Below are positions 19,631-27,426 of a stretch of DNA of 64,000 nucleotides, in pieces. Every line of letters begins with the position of its first letter. The stretch's first letter is position 1. The translations under genes were made by a program, and so were the position numbers. Origin of the DNA: Aliiglaciecola lipolytica E3 (lineage in GTDB: Bacteria; Pseudomonadota; Gammaproteobacteria; Enterobacterales; Alteromonadaceae); contig NZ_BAEN01000065.1 in the NCBI RefSeq assembly GCF_000314975.1, forward strand, positions 124,001 to 188,000. Direction: 5' to 3'. The notes under the pieces are model-generated. The model was not told the DNA's origin. It did no database searches and saw only the letters and a program-made list of their open reading frames with translations.

Positions 19631-20863
19631 CTAGTTTCCTTTCTTCGCGTTGCGTGCGTTGTTATTCAAAGTCGCAATACGGCTGGATAAGCTAAATAAA
19701 CGGATAAATCCTTCAGCGTGTTTTTGGTCATAAACATCGTCTTTCCCGAAGGTCGCAAAATCTTCTGAATAAAGGCTATTAGGTGAGCGACGTTGGGTAA
19801 CCGTGGCGCGACCTTTATAAAGTTTTACTACAATGTCACCTGTGACTTGCTGCGCAAACACATCTGCACCTGCCAGCAAAGAATCAGAAAGGGCTGTAAA
19901 CCAGCGACCGTCATACATTACGTGTGAGAACTCTAAACCCAGATATTCTCTATGTTTTAATGCGGCTTTATCTAACACCATGCACTCAAGTGCTTTATAT
20001 GCAGCCATGATCACCGTTCCTCCCGGTGTTTCATAACAACCGCGAGATTTCATACCGACTAGACGGTTTTCTACAATATCGATACGTCCAACACCATGTT
20101 TTGCGGCGATAGTGTTAAGTTCAACCAATGCTTTGTATGGCGAAAGCGCTACATCATTTACTTTGGTCAAAAGACCTTTATCGAAACTCAGCGTGACTGT
20201 CTCCGCTTGATCTGGTGCATCTTCTGGATCGACTGTCATAGTCCAGATACCTTTCGTTGGTTCACACCAAGGATCTTCTAACTCACCACCTTCGTGAGAG
20301 ATATGCCAAGCATTTGCGTCACGGCTGTATATTTTCGTGGCTGAAGCACTGGTTTTGATGTCCCTAGCAGCTAGATAGTCCAACAAATCTTCACGCGAAA
20401 CCATGTTCCACTCACGCCAAGGAGCAATAACTTGTAAGTCAGGTGCTAACGCGGCAAATGTACTTTCAAAACGAACTTGGTCATTTCCTTTCCCGGTACA
20501 ACCGTGACATAACGCGTCTGCGCCAACTTTACGAGCAATTTCAACTTGCGCTTTGGCAATCACTGGACGCGCCATTGATGTTCCTAGCAAGTATTCACCT
20601 TCATAAACTGCGCCGGTTTTAATTGTGGGATAAATATAATCTGCTACGAACTCTTCTTTTAAATCAACGATATAACATTCGCTGGCACCGGTTTTAATGG
20701 CTTTTTCATGAAGACCTTCAAGTTCTTCATCACCTTGTCCGACATCTGCAGCAAAAGCGACCACTTCGCAATCATAATTTTCTTTTAACCAAGGAATTAT
20801 GGCAGAAGTATCTAGGCCGCCAGAATAGGCTAAAACAACTTTTTTAATATCGGATTTTGACAT
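19631..20863 (-). CDS. argG: Argininosuccinate synthase
   Basis: ArgG condenses citrulline and aspartate with ATP. The 410-residue product has the ATP-binding [16 protein letters not shown]-loop at residue 12, the [13 protein letters not shown] motif and the substrate loop near [15 protein letters not shown]. It is the shorter bacterial type (about 400 residues) that clusters with argF and argH. The 108-bp gap before it holds a 9-bp inverted repeat just ahead of its start. Confidence 0.97.
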   Translation of the reverse strand: MSKSDIKKVVLAYSGGLDTSAIIPWLKENYDCEVVAFAADVGQGDEELEGLHEKAIKTGASECYIVDLKEEFVADYIYPTIKTGAVYEGEYLLGTSMARPVIAKAQVEIARKVGADALCHGCTGKGNDQVRFESTFAALAPDLQVIAPWREWNMVSREDLLDYLAARDIKTSASATKIYSRDANAWHISHEGGELEDPWCEPTKGIWTMTVDPEDAPDQAETVTLSFDKGLLTKVNDVALSPYKALVELNTIAAKHGVGRIDIVENRLVGMKSRGCYETPGGTVIMAAYKALECMVLDKAALKHREYLGLEFSHVMYDGRWFTALSDSLLAGADVFAQQVTGDIVVKLYKGRATVTQRRSPNSLYSEDFATFGKDDVYDQKHAEGFIRLFSLSSRIATLNNNARNAKKGN

Positions 20864-20886
20864 GATTCATTCCTAAATAAACGTAT

Positions 20887-20914
20887 GCGAATTTGCTTAG
20901 CTAGACAAATTCGC
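20887..20914 (-). repeat. Intercistronic hairpin between argF and argG
   Basis: A perfect 9-bp inverted repeat (GCGAATTTG/CAAATTCGC, 10-nt loop) lies about 25 bp before the argG start codon. No long T-run follows, so it is not a typical terminator; it may protect or process the operon mRNA. Confidence 0.6.
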
Positions 20915-20971
20915 GTTAACTAAATAATGTGTGATTTTTTTAACGCTCGACTTTTTACGTAATTCGTTATG

Positions 20972-21880
20972 TTAACCCAGCAGTTTCGCCAATATGGCAT
21001 TTTGGCCATGCATTCTATTTTCGGCTTGTTGCATTAATAACGATTTATCTCCATCAATCAAGTCGCCACTAATTTCTAAGTCGCGGTGCGCGGGTTGACA
21101 ATGCATGACATACTCAGCTCCGGTAAGCTCCATCATTGCTTCATCAACTTTATATGGGTCGAAAACCCGTTTGATATCTGCCAGTGGAGTATCATCTCCC
21201 ATGGAAATCCATGTATCAGCGTAGAGCACATTTGCGCCTTTTGCAGCATCAATGCTGTTGCTTTGGGTGATTTTAGCACCTGTTTTGTGTGCTAGTTGCT
21301 CGCTTAACTGGAAAATTTCTTGATTAACTTCATAGCCAGCAGGCGTCACACTAACGACATTGACACCTAATAACGCACCAACGATCAACAATGAATGCGT
21401 CACATTGTTACCGTCACCGACATAGGCCAAGGTTAGATTGTCTAAAGAGCCATAAGTTTCTAGTAAAGTAAGATAGTCAGCAACCGCTTGGCAAGGGTGA
21501 TAAAGATCGCATAAGGCGTTAATAACAGGGACTTTGGAAGCTTCACTGAATTCCACTAACGTTTCATGGCTATACACGCGTGCGACAATTGCATCGGCCC
21601 AACAAGCTAAGTTTGCAGCAGTATCTTTAGCGTCTTCTCTACCCGCTAATTTGCCGGCTTGAGAATCAAGGTAGACCATGTGGCCACCTAATTTATGAAT
21701 GCCGATATCAAAGCTCACTCGGGTGCGTAAGGAAGGCTTTTCAAATAAAGCGACAATCGATTTTCCAGCCAATATTTGGTTGTGTTTTTCTGGGTCAGCT
21801 TTAATTTTAGCTGCCAGCGCTAACAAATCATTTAATTCGTCAGAACTCCAGTCTTTAAAAGTTAATAGGTCCTGTTTCAT
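20972..21880 (-). CDS. argF: Ornithine carbamoyltransferase
   Basis: ArgF transfers the carbamoyl group to ornithine to form citrulline. The carbamoyl-phosphate motif appears as FEKPSLRTRVSFD, with the HPCQAVADYLT and ornithine-binding WISMGDD and HCQPAHRD motifs in order. It is 302 residues, the anabolic short type. It overlaps argB by 4 bp (ATGA), so translation is coupled. Confidence 0.97.
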   Translation of the reverse strand: MKQDLLTFKDWSSDELNDLLALAAKIKADPEKHNQILAGKSIVALFEKPSLRTRVSFDIGIHKLGGHMVYLDSQAGKLAGREDAKDTAANLACWADAIVARVYSHETLVEFSEASKVPVINALCDLYHPCQAVADYLTLLETYGSLDNLTLAYVGDGNNVTHSLLIVGALLGVNVVSVTPAGYEVNQEIFQLSEQLAHKTGAKITQSNSIDAAKGANVLYADTWISMGDDTPLADIKRVFDPYKVDEAMMELTGAEYVMHCQPAHRDLEISGDLIDGDKSLLMQQAENRMHGQNAILAKLLG

Positions 21881-22668
21881 ACTGTTTCCTTAGACGATGG
21901 GAATATAGTTGTTCCTGAAGATGCGTTATCAGTTGAATTTTCCTGAGTTAATACTTCCAGATTGTGCCAACTGGCAATGGTGACAGATTGTCCTATCTGA
22001 TTGGCGGCATCGAGTGCCGCTTGTACTTTTACGGTCATACCGTCGCGGATTACACCTTGATCAATTAAGTGGTCAATTTCACTTGCTGACAGCGTGTTAA
22101 TAAGTGATTTTTGTTGATCAAGTACACCTGCAACGTCTGACAAAAGCACTAATTGTGCATTTAGCAATTTTGCAATCGCGGTTGCGGCTTGATCCGCATT
22201 GACATTAAGTAACTCACCTTTTTCGTCGCTGCCAATCGAGCTAATAATAGGTAAAAATCCAGCCGCTAGCAAAGACGTCACTAATGTTGGATCGCCGGGC
22301 TCGGCGGAACCTACATTACCTAGTTCTTCACTAATTTGGTGGCACTGCGTAATATTGCCATCTAATAAACTGATTCCCACAGGATTAAGGCCACTTGTTT
22401 TGGCTAAAGCGCATAAATTTTTATTGGCTGTACCGGCTAGCGCACCAACAACATAACCTATTTGCGATTTAGGCGTTACTCTCAGGCCATTTATTTTATG
22501 GCTTGATAATGACAGATTTTTTAACAGCTTCTCAACACTACTTCCACCGCCATGAACTAACACTATTGGTTGTTGTTCTTGTGCAGCATTTAGAGCTGAA
22601 AAAAAATCTACAGAAATATTGGGATCATCTAAAAACGCGCCACCAACCTTGACTACTTTTACCTGCAT
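21877..22668 (-). CDS. argB: Acetylglutamate kinase
   Basis: ArgB phosphorylates N-acetylglutamate. The 263-residue protein shows the amino-acid-kinase motifs VKVGGAFLD at the N-terminus, VLVHGGGSSVEKLL, NVNADQAATAIAKLL and GMTVKVQAALDA. It is the short enterobacterial type without the N-terminal helix that gives arginine feedback inhibition in other bacteria. It overlaps argC by 10 bp and argF by 4 bp. Confidence 0.96.
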   Translation of the reverse strand: MQVKVVKVGGAFLDDPNISVDFFSALNAAQEQQPIVLVHGGGSSVEKLLKNLSLSSHKINGLRVTPKSQIGYVVGALAGTANKNLCALAKTSGLNPVGISLLDGNITQCHQISEELGNVGSAEPGDPTLVTSLLAAGFLPIISSIGSDEKGELLNVNADQAATAIAKLLNAQLVLLSDVAGVLDQQKSLINTLSASEIDHLIDQGVIRDGMTVKVQAALDAANQIGQSVTIASWHNLEVLTQENSTDNASSGTTIFPSSKETV

Positions 22669-23693
22669 TTTCCTGCCTCATAAATCAAACTGGTGTGTGA
22701 TGCGTAACCAAAAGCTAAGTTCGCACACTGAATAGCTTGAGATGCTGCGCCTTTTAAAAGGTTATCTATCGCACTTCCAATCACTAAATATCCAGAATTT
22801 GCATCATATTTCCAATGTAGATCACAATGTGCCGTATTCACCACATCGTCTAATTTTGGAAAGTGATTTAGCAAGCGCACAATGGGCTTATCTTTATAAG
22901 CCTGTTGATATGCATCATCGATTTGGCTTTGACTGGTTCCATCGGCCACTTTTACGGTTATGGTCGCTAAAATTCCACGTTTAAAATTACCTAAATGTGG
23001 CGTGAAAATAACCTCACTACCCAGTGACTGACTAATTTCGGGTTGGTGTCTGTGCCCCAATACGCCGTATGCTTGCAGACTTACTTCACAATAACTATTA
23101 GTTAATGCCGCTTTACGACCTGCTCCACTTACCCCCGAAACGGCATTAATAATTGGCCGGTGCTGAGGATTGATTAAGTTATTGTCGATAAGTGGCTTTA
23201 GCGCGGATAGCGAAGCTGTGGGGTAACAACCAGGTACAGCCACCAAATTAGCTTGTTGAATCTGCGCAGCATTCCATTCTGCAAGACCATAAATGGCCTC
23301 TTCCAACAAGGAATTATGTTGATGTTCAAAGCCGTAATAATCAGCAAAAACACCGGTATCTTTAATTCTAAATGCACCTGATAAATCAAATACTTTGGCG
23401 TTGCCATTGACGAGTTTCGGCATCCAATCATGACTCGCTTCATGAGGTGTGGCTAAGAATATTGCATCCATTGATTGGGCAAGTTCAATCAACAGATCGT
23501 CGTTTATTGCAGATACTTTAGCGTCTACTAAACCGCTCAAAGTAGGATGAAGTTGGCTCAAAGGTTTATTAGCATCTTGACTGTTTTGTGAAACAAACAA
23601 TCCGGCTAATTCGAAATTTGGATGCAAAGTTAAGAGTCTGGCTAGTTCAGCGCCAGTATAACCGCTCGCTCCAATTATACATGCTTTCAACAT
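22659..23693 (-). CDS. argC: N-acetyl-gamma-glutamyl-phosphate reductase
   Basis: ArgC reduces N-acetylglutamyl phosphate with NADPH. It has the nucleotide-binding IIGASGYTGAELARLL at the N-terminus, the catalytic Cys in VAVPGCYPTASL (about residue 154) and HRHQPEI. Length 344. It is the first structural gene of the block and is preceded by a leader that contains a short ORF with tandem Arg codons and an intrinsic terminator, so its transcription may be attenuated. Confidence 0.97.
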   Translation of the reverse strand: MLKACIIGASGYTGAELARLLTLHPNFELAGLFVSQNSQDANKPLSQLHPTLSGLVDAKVSAINDDLLIELAQSMDAIFLATPHEASHDWMPKLVNGNAKVFDLSGAFRIKDTGVFADYYGFEHQHNSLLEEAIYGLAEWNAAQIQQANLVAVPGCYPTASLSALKPLIDNNLINPQHRPIINAVSGVSGAGRKAALTNSYCEVSLQAYGVLGHRHQPEISQSLGSEVIFTPHLGNFKRGILATITVKVADGTSQSQIDDAYQQAYKDKPIVRLLNHFPKLDDVVNTAHCDLHWKYDANSGYLVIGSAIDNLLKGAASQAIQCANLAFGYASHTSLIYEAGKCR

Positions 23694-23737
23694 TGTGATG
23701 TCTACCGATAAATTTTTGAAAATGTTAACTCAGAAAT

Positions 23738-23793
23738 AAAAAAAAAGCGCTCCAAACCTTTAATAACTTCTTTTACATCAAAGGCGAGGAGCG
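23738..23793 (-). terminator. Intrinsic terminator inside the argC leader (candidate attenuator)
   Basis: On the minus strand CGCTCC (23793-23788) pairs with GGAGCG (23753-23748), followed inward by a 3x3 internal loop and a 5-bp CCTTT/AAAGG stem. A run of nine T (23746-23738) follows directly. It stands 45 bp before the argC start, with no gene ending upstream on this strand, so it can only act on the argC transcript itself. A competing hairpin GCGT-AGC-ACGC (23801-23791) would take three bases from its outer stem. Confidence 0.75.
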
Positions 23794-23809
23794 TGCTACG
23801 CAATCAAAA

Positions 23810-23866
23810 TTAGATTCGTCGAACAGACGTACATACGTAGCAAGGCAGGGAGTAATTCGGTCTCAT
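23810..23866 (-). CDS. Candidate arginine leader peptide (18 aa)
   Basis: An ATG-started ORF encodes MRPNYSLPCYVCTSVRRI and ends 16 nt before the terminator in the argC leader. Arg is at position 2 (AGA) and in tandem at 16-17 (CGA CGA), just before the stop; CGA is a slowly decoded codon in many proteobacteria. TGCTACGTA (23842-23834) and TGCGTAGCA (23802-23794) form a 9-bp stem (one G-T pair) that brackets the Arg codons and ends exactly where the terminator begins. The ribosome binding site is weak (GAGA 13 nt upstream), and an in-frame TTG three codons earlier is better spaced. Leader function is inferred from layout only. Confidence 0.55.
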   Translation of the reverse strand: MRPNYSLPCYVCTSVRRI

Positions 23867-23998
23867 AGTTTTCAATTATTCTCTATTCGTCAATTTTCAG
23901 GCAATATGCACTGCTACTGACCTTTTAAGGTTTACAATTACAGTGTACAAGGTGTTTATTTGTTGCATGGACGTAGAATGCCATCAATGTTATAAATA

Positions 23999-24025
23999 TG
24001 CAATAAAAGTGAATAATTATATTTA
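23999..24025. promoter_or_regulatory. Weak ARG-box-like sites before argE
   Basis: Two overlapping partial matches to the ArgR box (TGMAT-W4-ATKCA) occur: TGCAATAAAAGTGA (11 of 14 positions) and TGAATAATTATATTTA, whose left half only is good. They lie in the argC/argE divergent region, right before the argE ribosome binding site, so ArgR control is plausible but not shown by these matches. Confidence 0.3.
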
Positions 24026-24034
24026 TAGGTTCTT

Positions 24035-25183
24035 ATGCCAAATTTAACTTTCTTAGAAGTTTATGAAAAAATCATTTCTATACCAACAATCAGTGCTATA
24101 GATGAACAACTTGATGTGACCAATCGTCAGCTTATCGATTACTTAGGGAATCTTTTTTCTGAATTAGGTTTTAGCATTTCTATTCAAAAAGTTCCTGATG
24201 CACGTAATAAATTCAATTTGCTGGCAAAACTGGGCTCGGGAACAGGTGGACTTTTATTGGCAGGTCATTCTGACACTGTGCCATTTGACGAAGGACGTTG
24301 GAACAGCGATCCCTTTAAATTGCAGCAAAAAGATAACCTGCTTTATGGTCTGGGAACCTGCGACATGAAAGGTTTTTTTGCATTTATTTTAGAAGCGCTA
24401 AAGGATATCCCGCTAAACAAATTGCAAAAGCCCTTATACATTTTGGCAACTGCAGATGAAGAAACTTCTATGGCTGGAGCTAGGTTTTTTGCGCAGCAAC
24501 AATTGATCAAACCCGATATGGCGATTATTGGCGAACCAACTGAACTAAAACCGATCGGTAAGCATAAAGGCCATATGGCACAGAGTCTGTCAATTACTGG
24601 GAAAGCAGGCCACTCAAGCGACCCTGACAAAGGCGTGAATGCGATTGAAATTATGCATATGGCCATTGCGCAACTTATGCAATTGCGTGATCAATTGGCT
24701 AAAAAGTATCGCGATGAAAGCTTTAGCGTTCCACAAGCGACAATGAATTTGGGACATATTCACGGCGGCGATGGCGAGAATAGAATATGCGGTCATTGTA
24801 AATTAAATTTTGATATTCGTTGTGTACCCAATCTTACTGATCAAGAAGCAATTGCATTGATTGATGAGGCCTTGTTACCAGTTAAACAAGCCTATCCAGG
24901 TAGGGTAGACATGCAACTTATGTATCCAACTGCTCCGGCATTTTCTTGTAAAAATGAGCACGATATTATTGGTTTAGCTGAAATGCTCACTGACTTTAAA
25001 GTGACAAATGCAAATTATGCCACTGAAGCTCCGTTTATAAATCAATTGGGATGTGACACCTTAGTGCTGGGTCCTGGTAGCATTAACCAAGCCCATCAGC
25101 CAGATGAATTTATTTCTTTGGATTATGTAGACCCAACGGTTACTTTGTTGAAAAATATGATAAAACATGTGTGTTTGAACTAA
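24035..25183 (+). CDS. argE: Acetylornithine deacetylase
   Basis: ArgE hydrolyses N-acetylornithine to ornithine with a di-zinc centre. The M20 peptidase motifs are clear: LLLAGHSDTVPFD (metal His, Asp), GLGTCDMKGFFA (bridging Asp), ATADEETSMAGA (catalytic and metal Glu) and GEPTEL. Length 382 matches ArgE. It diverges from argCBFGHA across 341 bp, the usual arrangement. A 52-bp gap separates it from mgsA. Confidence 0.96.
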   Translation: MPNLTFLEVYEKIISIPTISAIDEQLDVTNRQLIDYLGNLFSELGFSISIQKVPDARNKFNLLAKLGSGTGGLLLAGHSDTVPFDEGRWNSDPFKLQQKDNLLYGLGTCDMKGFFAFILEALKDIPLNKLQKPLYILATADEETSMAGARFFAQQQLIKPDMAIIGEPTELKPIGKHKGHMAQSLSITGKAGHSSDPDKGVNAIEIMHMAIAQLMQLRDQLAKKYRDESFSVPQATMNLGHIHGGDGENRICGHCKLNFDIRCVPNLTDQEAIALIDEALLPVKQAYPGRVDMQLMYPTAPAFSCKNEHDIIGLAEMLTDFKVTNANYATEAPFINQLGCDTLVLGPGSINQAHQPDEFISLDYVDPTVTLLKNMIKHVCLN

Positions 25184-25235
25184 TAACAATCCAGTTCAGG
25201 TTAATAGGCTAATTTGATTAGTAGGGAATAAATAA

Positions 25236-25655
25236 ATGACTGCATTCGTAAAAAAGACAATTGCTTTAGTTGCTCATGATCATATGAAAGCTGAATTAGT
25301 GGATTGGAGCAGAACCCATATTGAAACGTTGAAAAAACATAATTTAGTCGCCACTGGCACCACCGGTGGTTTGATTGCAGAAAATCTCAGTTTAGAAGTT
25401 CACCGTTTTAAAAGTGGACCTTTGGGCGGAGATCAACAAATCGGGGCATTGATTGCTGAACGTAAGTTGGATTGTTTGATATTTTTCTGGGACCCATTAA
25501 ACCCAGCTCCTCATGATCCGGATGTAAAAGCATTACTAAGATTGTGTTCTGTTTGGAATTTACCAGTAGCTTGTAATCGTTGTACCGCTGATTTGCTTAT
25601 AACCTCGCCGCTGTTCGACAGCGACGAGTATTTAAGGAAGGTGCCTGATTATTAA
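25236..25655 (+). CDS. mgsA: Methylglyoxal synthase
   Basis: MgsA converts dihydroxyacetone phosphate to methylglyoxal and phosphate, a bypass of lower glycolysis under phosphate limitation. The 139-residue protein has [10 protein letters not shown] at the N-terminus, the phosphate-binding TGTTGG, the LGGDQQIGA motif and [19 protein letters not shown] with the catalytic Asp region. It is slightly shorter than E. coli MgsA (152), lacking part of the N-terminus. Convergent with the CpxP-like gene. Confidence 0.95.
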   Translation: MTAFVKKTIALVAHDHMKAELVDWSRTHIETLKKHNLVATGTTGGLIAENLSLEVHRFKSGPLGGDQQIGALIAERKLDCLIFFWDPLNPAPHDPDVKALLRLCSVWNLPVACNRCTADLLITSPLFDSDEYLRKVPDY

Positions 25656-25686
25656 GGCATTTTGTTCAGTGAATTAAGAACGGAAG

Positions 25687-26529
25687 TTACCTGTCATCAC
25701 CGTGATGGCGTTTATCTTTACCTTTGCGTTGTTTGTCACCGCCTTTGCGATGTTTTCTTTTGTCGTCCATCTTTGCCATTTTAGCTTGTTGTTCTGCATC
25801 TAAAATGTTCCAAATTTGGTGACGAACATACGCCATATCAGCGGCCATTTGTAAATGAGCGGATGACATTTCTTGATTTACCGCGGTCCAGGCTGATTGA
25901 TCAAAATCTGCGCTTCTCACTATGCTCATTGTTTGATCACGGAATCCTTTAATAGTTTCACGTTGCGCTTTCATTGATGCTTTTTGTTGCTCAAATAACG
26001 CTTTAATTTTTGCAGATTGCTCCTCGCTTAAATCCAAACGCTTGAACATTTTCATTGGAGAATGACGTTTGTCTTTCTTATCACCTGCTTTTTCCTTTTT
26101 GCCTTTACGCTCACTTCCTTTTTCAGACATAGCAATAAGCTTTTGCTGTTGGTCCGGGTCTAGAGCGTTCCATACTGCATTGCGTTTGGTTGCACTAGCT
26201 AAATCTGTCTCGGATCGAATCATTTGTTTGCGTTCTAGAAGCGCAGTTACTTTATCTTGTTCCCAAGAAGTCGATCTAATTAGACTTTTTAACTGTTGTT
26301 CTATATCACGCAAATCCTGTTGATAGATCTTTCTATCTTCTTTTGATTGCTGCATGATGGTGCGTACGTCTTGCTTTTGTTGCTCAGATAAATCTAATTT
26401 CTTAAACATTGCACGCATTGGAAAATCAGAACGTTCATGAGCTTGAATACCAAAAGCCGTGATTGCAGCTATTGCGGCTATGGCAATGATTGTTTTTGAG
26501 AAAATCATTTTGCTTTTCATGGTTATCAC
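25687..26529 (-). CDS. Duplicated CpxP/Spy-family periplasmic protein
   Basis: A signal peptide (about residues 1-30) is followed by two Spy/CpxP-like helical modules. Module 1 (about 35-140) has KKLDLSEQQKQDV and ALDPDQQQKL; module 2 (about 160-262) has KRLDLSEEQSAKI and ILDAEQQAKM, all variants of the LTxxQ motif. A Lys/Gly-rich linker separates them and the tail is very basic (RKHRKGGDKQRKGKDKR). CpxP proteins bind misfolded periplasmic proteins and inhibit the CpxA sensor. Single-module members have about 150-170 residues; this one (280) looks like an internal duplication. Divergent from cpxRA, with a CpxR box between. Confidence 0.85.
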   Translation of the reverse strand: MITMKSKMIFSKTIIAIAAIAAITAFGIQAHERSDFPMRAMFKKLDLSEQQKQDVRTIMQQSKEDRKIYQQDLRDIEQQLKSLIRSTSWEQDKVTALLERKQMIRSETDLASATKRNAVWNALDPDQQQKLIAMSEKGSERKGKKEKAGDKKDKRHSPMKMFKRLDLSEEQSAKIKALFEQQKASMKAQRETIKGFRDQTMSIVRSADFDQSAWTAVNQEMSSAHLQMAADMAYVRHQIWNILDAEQQAKMAKMDDKRKHRKGGDKQRKGKDKRHHGDDR

Positions 26530-26587
26530 CCTTTGATTAAATATTCAGCGAAGTCATTCTTACTGCGCTGTTGTTGATTTGCTAAAC

Positions 26588-26593
26588 AGTATA
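26588..26593 (-). promoter_or_regulatory. -10 element of the CpxP-like gene
   Basis: TATACT on the minus strand lies about 60 bp before the gene start and about 40 bp from the CpxR box. The -35 is poor (GACACT at 18 bp), as expected for an activator-dependent promoter. Confidence 0.45.
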
Positions 26594-26625
26594 GTGATTG
26601 CAATGCAAAGAAGTGTCTTGACTAT

Positions 26626-26641
26626 GTAAAGCTTATGTAAA
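26626..26641. promoter_or_regulatory. CpxR binding site
   Basis: GTAAA-GCTTAT-GTAAA is a tandem repeat matching the CpxR box (two GTAAA, 5-6 bp apart). It is centred about 50 bp from the predicted starts on both sides: -10 TATACT for the CpxP-like gene and TACAAT (26681-26686) for cpxR. This supports joint autoregulation of the sensor pair and the accessory protein. Confidence 0.8.
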
Positions 26642-26730
26642 TAGTGGCATGTTGCTCTGTCACTTGAAAAGTCACGAGTTTACAATTCTGTTTAAGGTTT
26701 AACGGCAGCCGAACTTGCTTTCGAGGTAAT

Positions 26731-27426
26731 ATGCAAACTAAATCACTACTTATCATTGATGACGATATTGAGCTGTGCAATTTGCTTGTAGAGTATTTAG
26801 CACCGCAAGGGTATGACATCGATTTAGCTAACGACGGCGAAACAGGGTTACAAAAAGCTATTGGGCAAAAACATTATGATTTGATTCTATTAGATGTGAT
26901 GTTGCCTGAAATTGACGGTTTTGAAGTATTAAAAAGGCTACGTACAAGTCATTTAACGCCGGTTCTTATGCTCACAGCAAAAGGCGACGACTTTGACAAA
27001 ATTTTTGGTTTAGAGTTAGGTGCAGATGATTATTTACCAAAACCCTTTAATCATCGCGAATTATCAGCACGCATAAAGGCCATCGTCCGGCGTATGGACT
27101 ATTTACCTTCGTCCAGCTCTCAGCAACGTCTACAAATTGAAAACGTAGCTTTGAATCCGAATACGCAGAGTGTGGAATGTTCTGGTAAAGCGCTGGATCT
27201 TACCGCAACGGAATTTTTAATTTTGCATTTGTTGATGATCAATGCCGGTCAAATTGTCAGTAAAAATGATATTAGTGAAAAAGTGTTAGGGCGAAAGTTA
27301 ATGGCATTTGACCGTAGTATTGATATGCATGTCAGTAACATCAGACGCAAATTGATGCAGCATAGTAAAGATGAAAAAATTAAAACCGTACGAGGGACCG
27401 GGTATTTATACGTGGTTGAATCGTGA
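26731..27426 (+). CDS. cpxR: Envelope-stress response regulator CpxR
   Basis: An OmpR-family regulator of 231 residues: receiver domain (about 1-118) with acidic pair DDD near residue 10, phosphoacceptor Asp in LILLDVMLP (about residue 53), Thr in MLTAKGDD and Lys in LPKPFN, then a winged-helix DNA-binding domain (about 130-228, ending VRGTGYLYV). Assignment to CpxR rests on the following CpxA-like kinase, the divergent CpxP-like gene and the CpxR box in front. Overlaps cpxA by 4 bp. Confidence 0.93.
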   Translation: MQTKSLLIIDDDIELCNLLVEYLAPQGYDIDLANDGETGLQKAIGQKHYDLILLDVMLPEIDGFEVLKRLRTSHLTPVLMLTAKGDDFDKIFGLELGADDYLPKPFNHRELSARIKAIVRRMDYLPSSSSQQRLQIENVALNPNTQSVECSGKALDLTATEFLILHLLMINAGQIVSKNDISEKVLGRKLMAFDRSIDMHVSNIRRKLMQHSKDEKIKTVRGTGYLYVVES

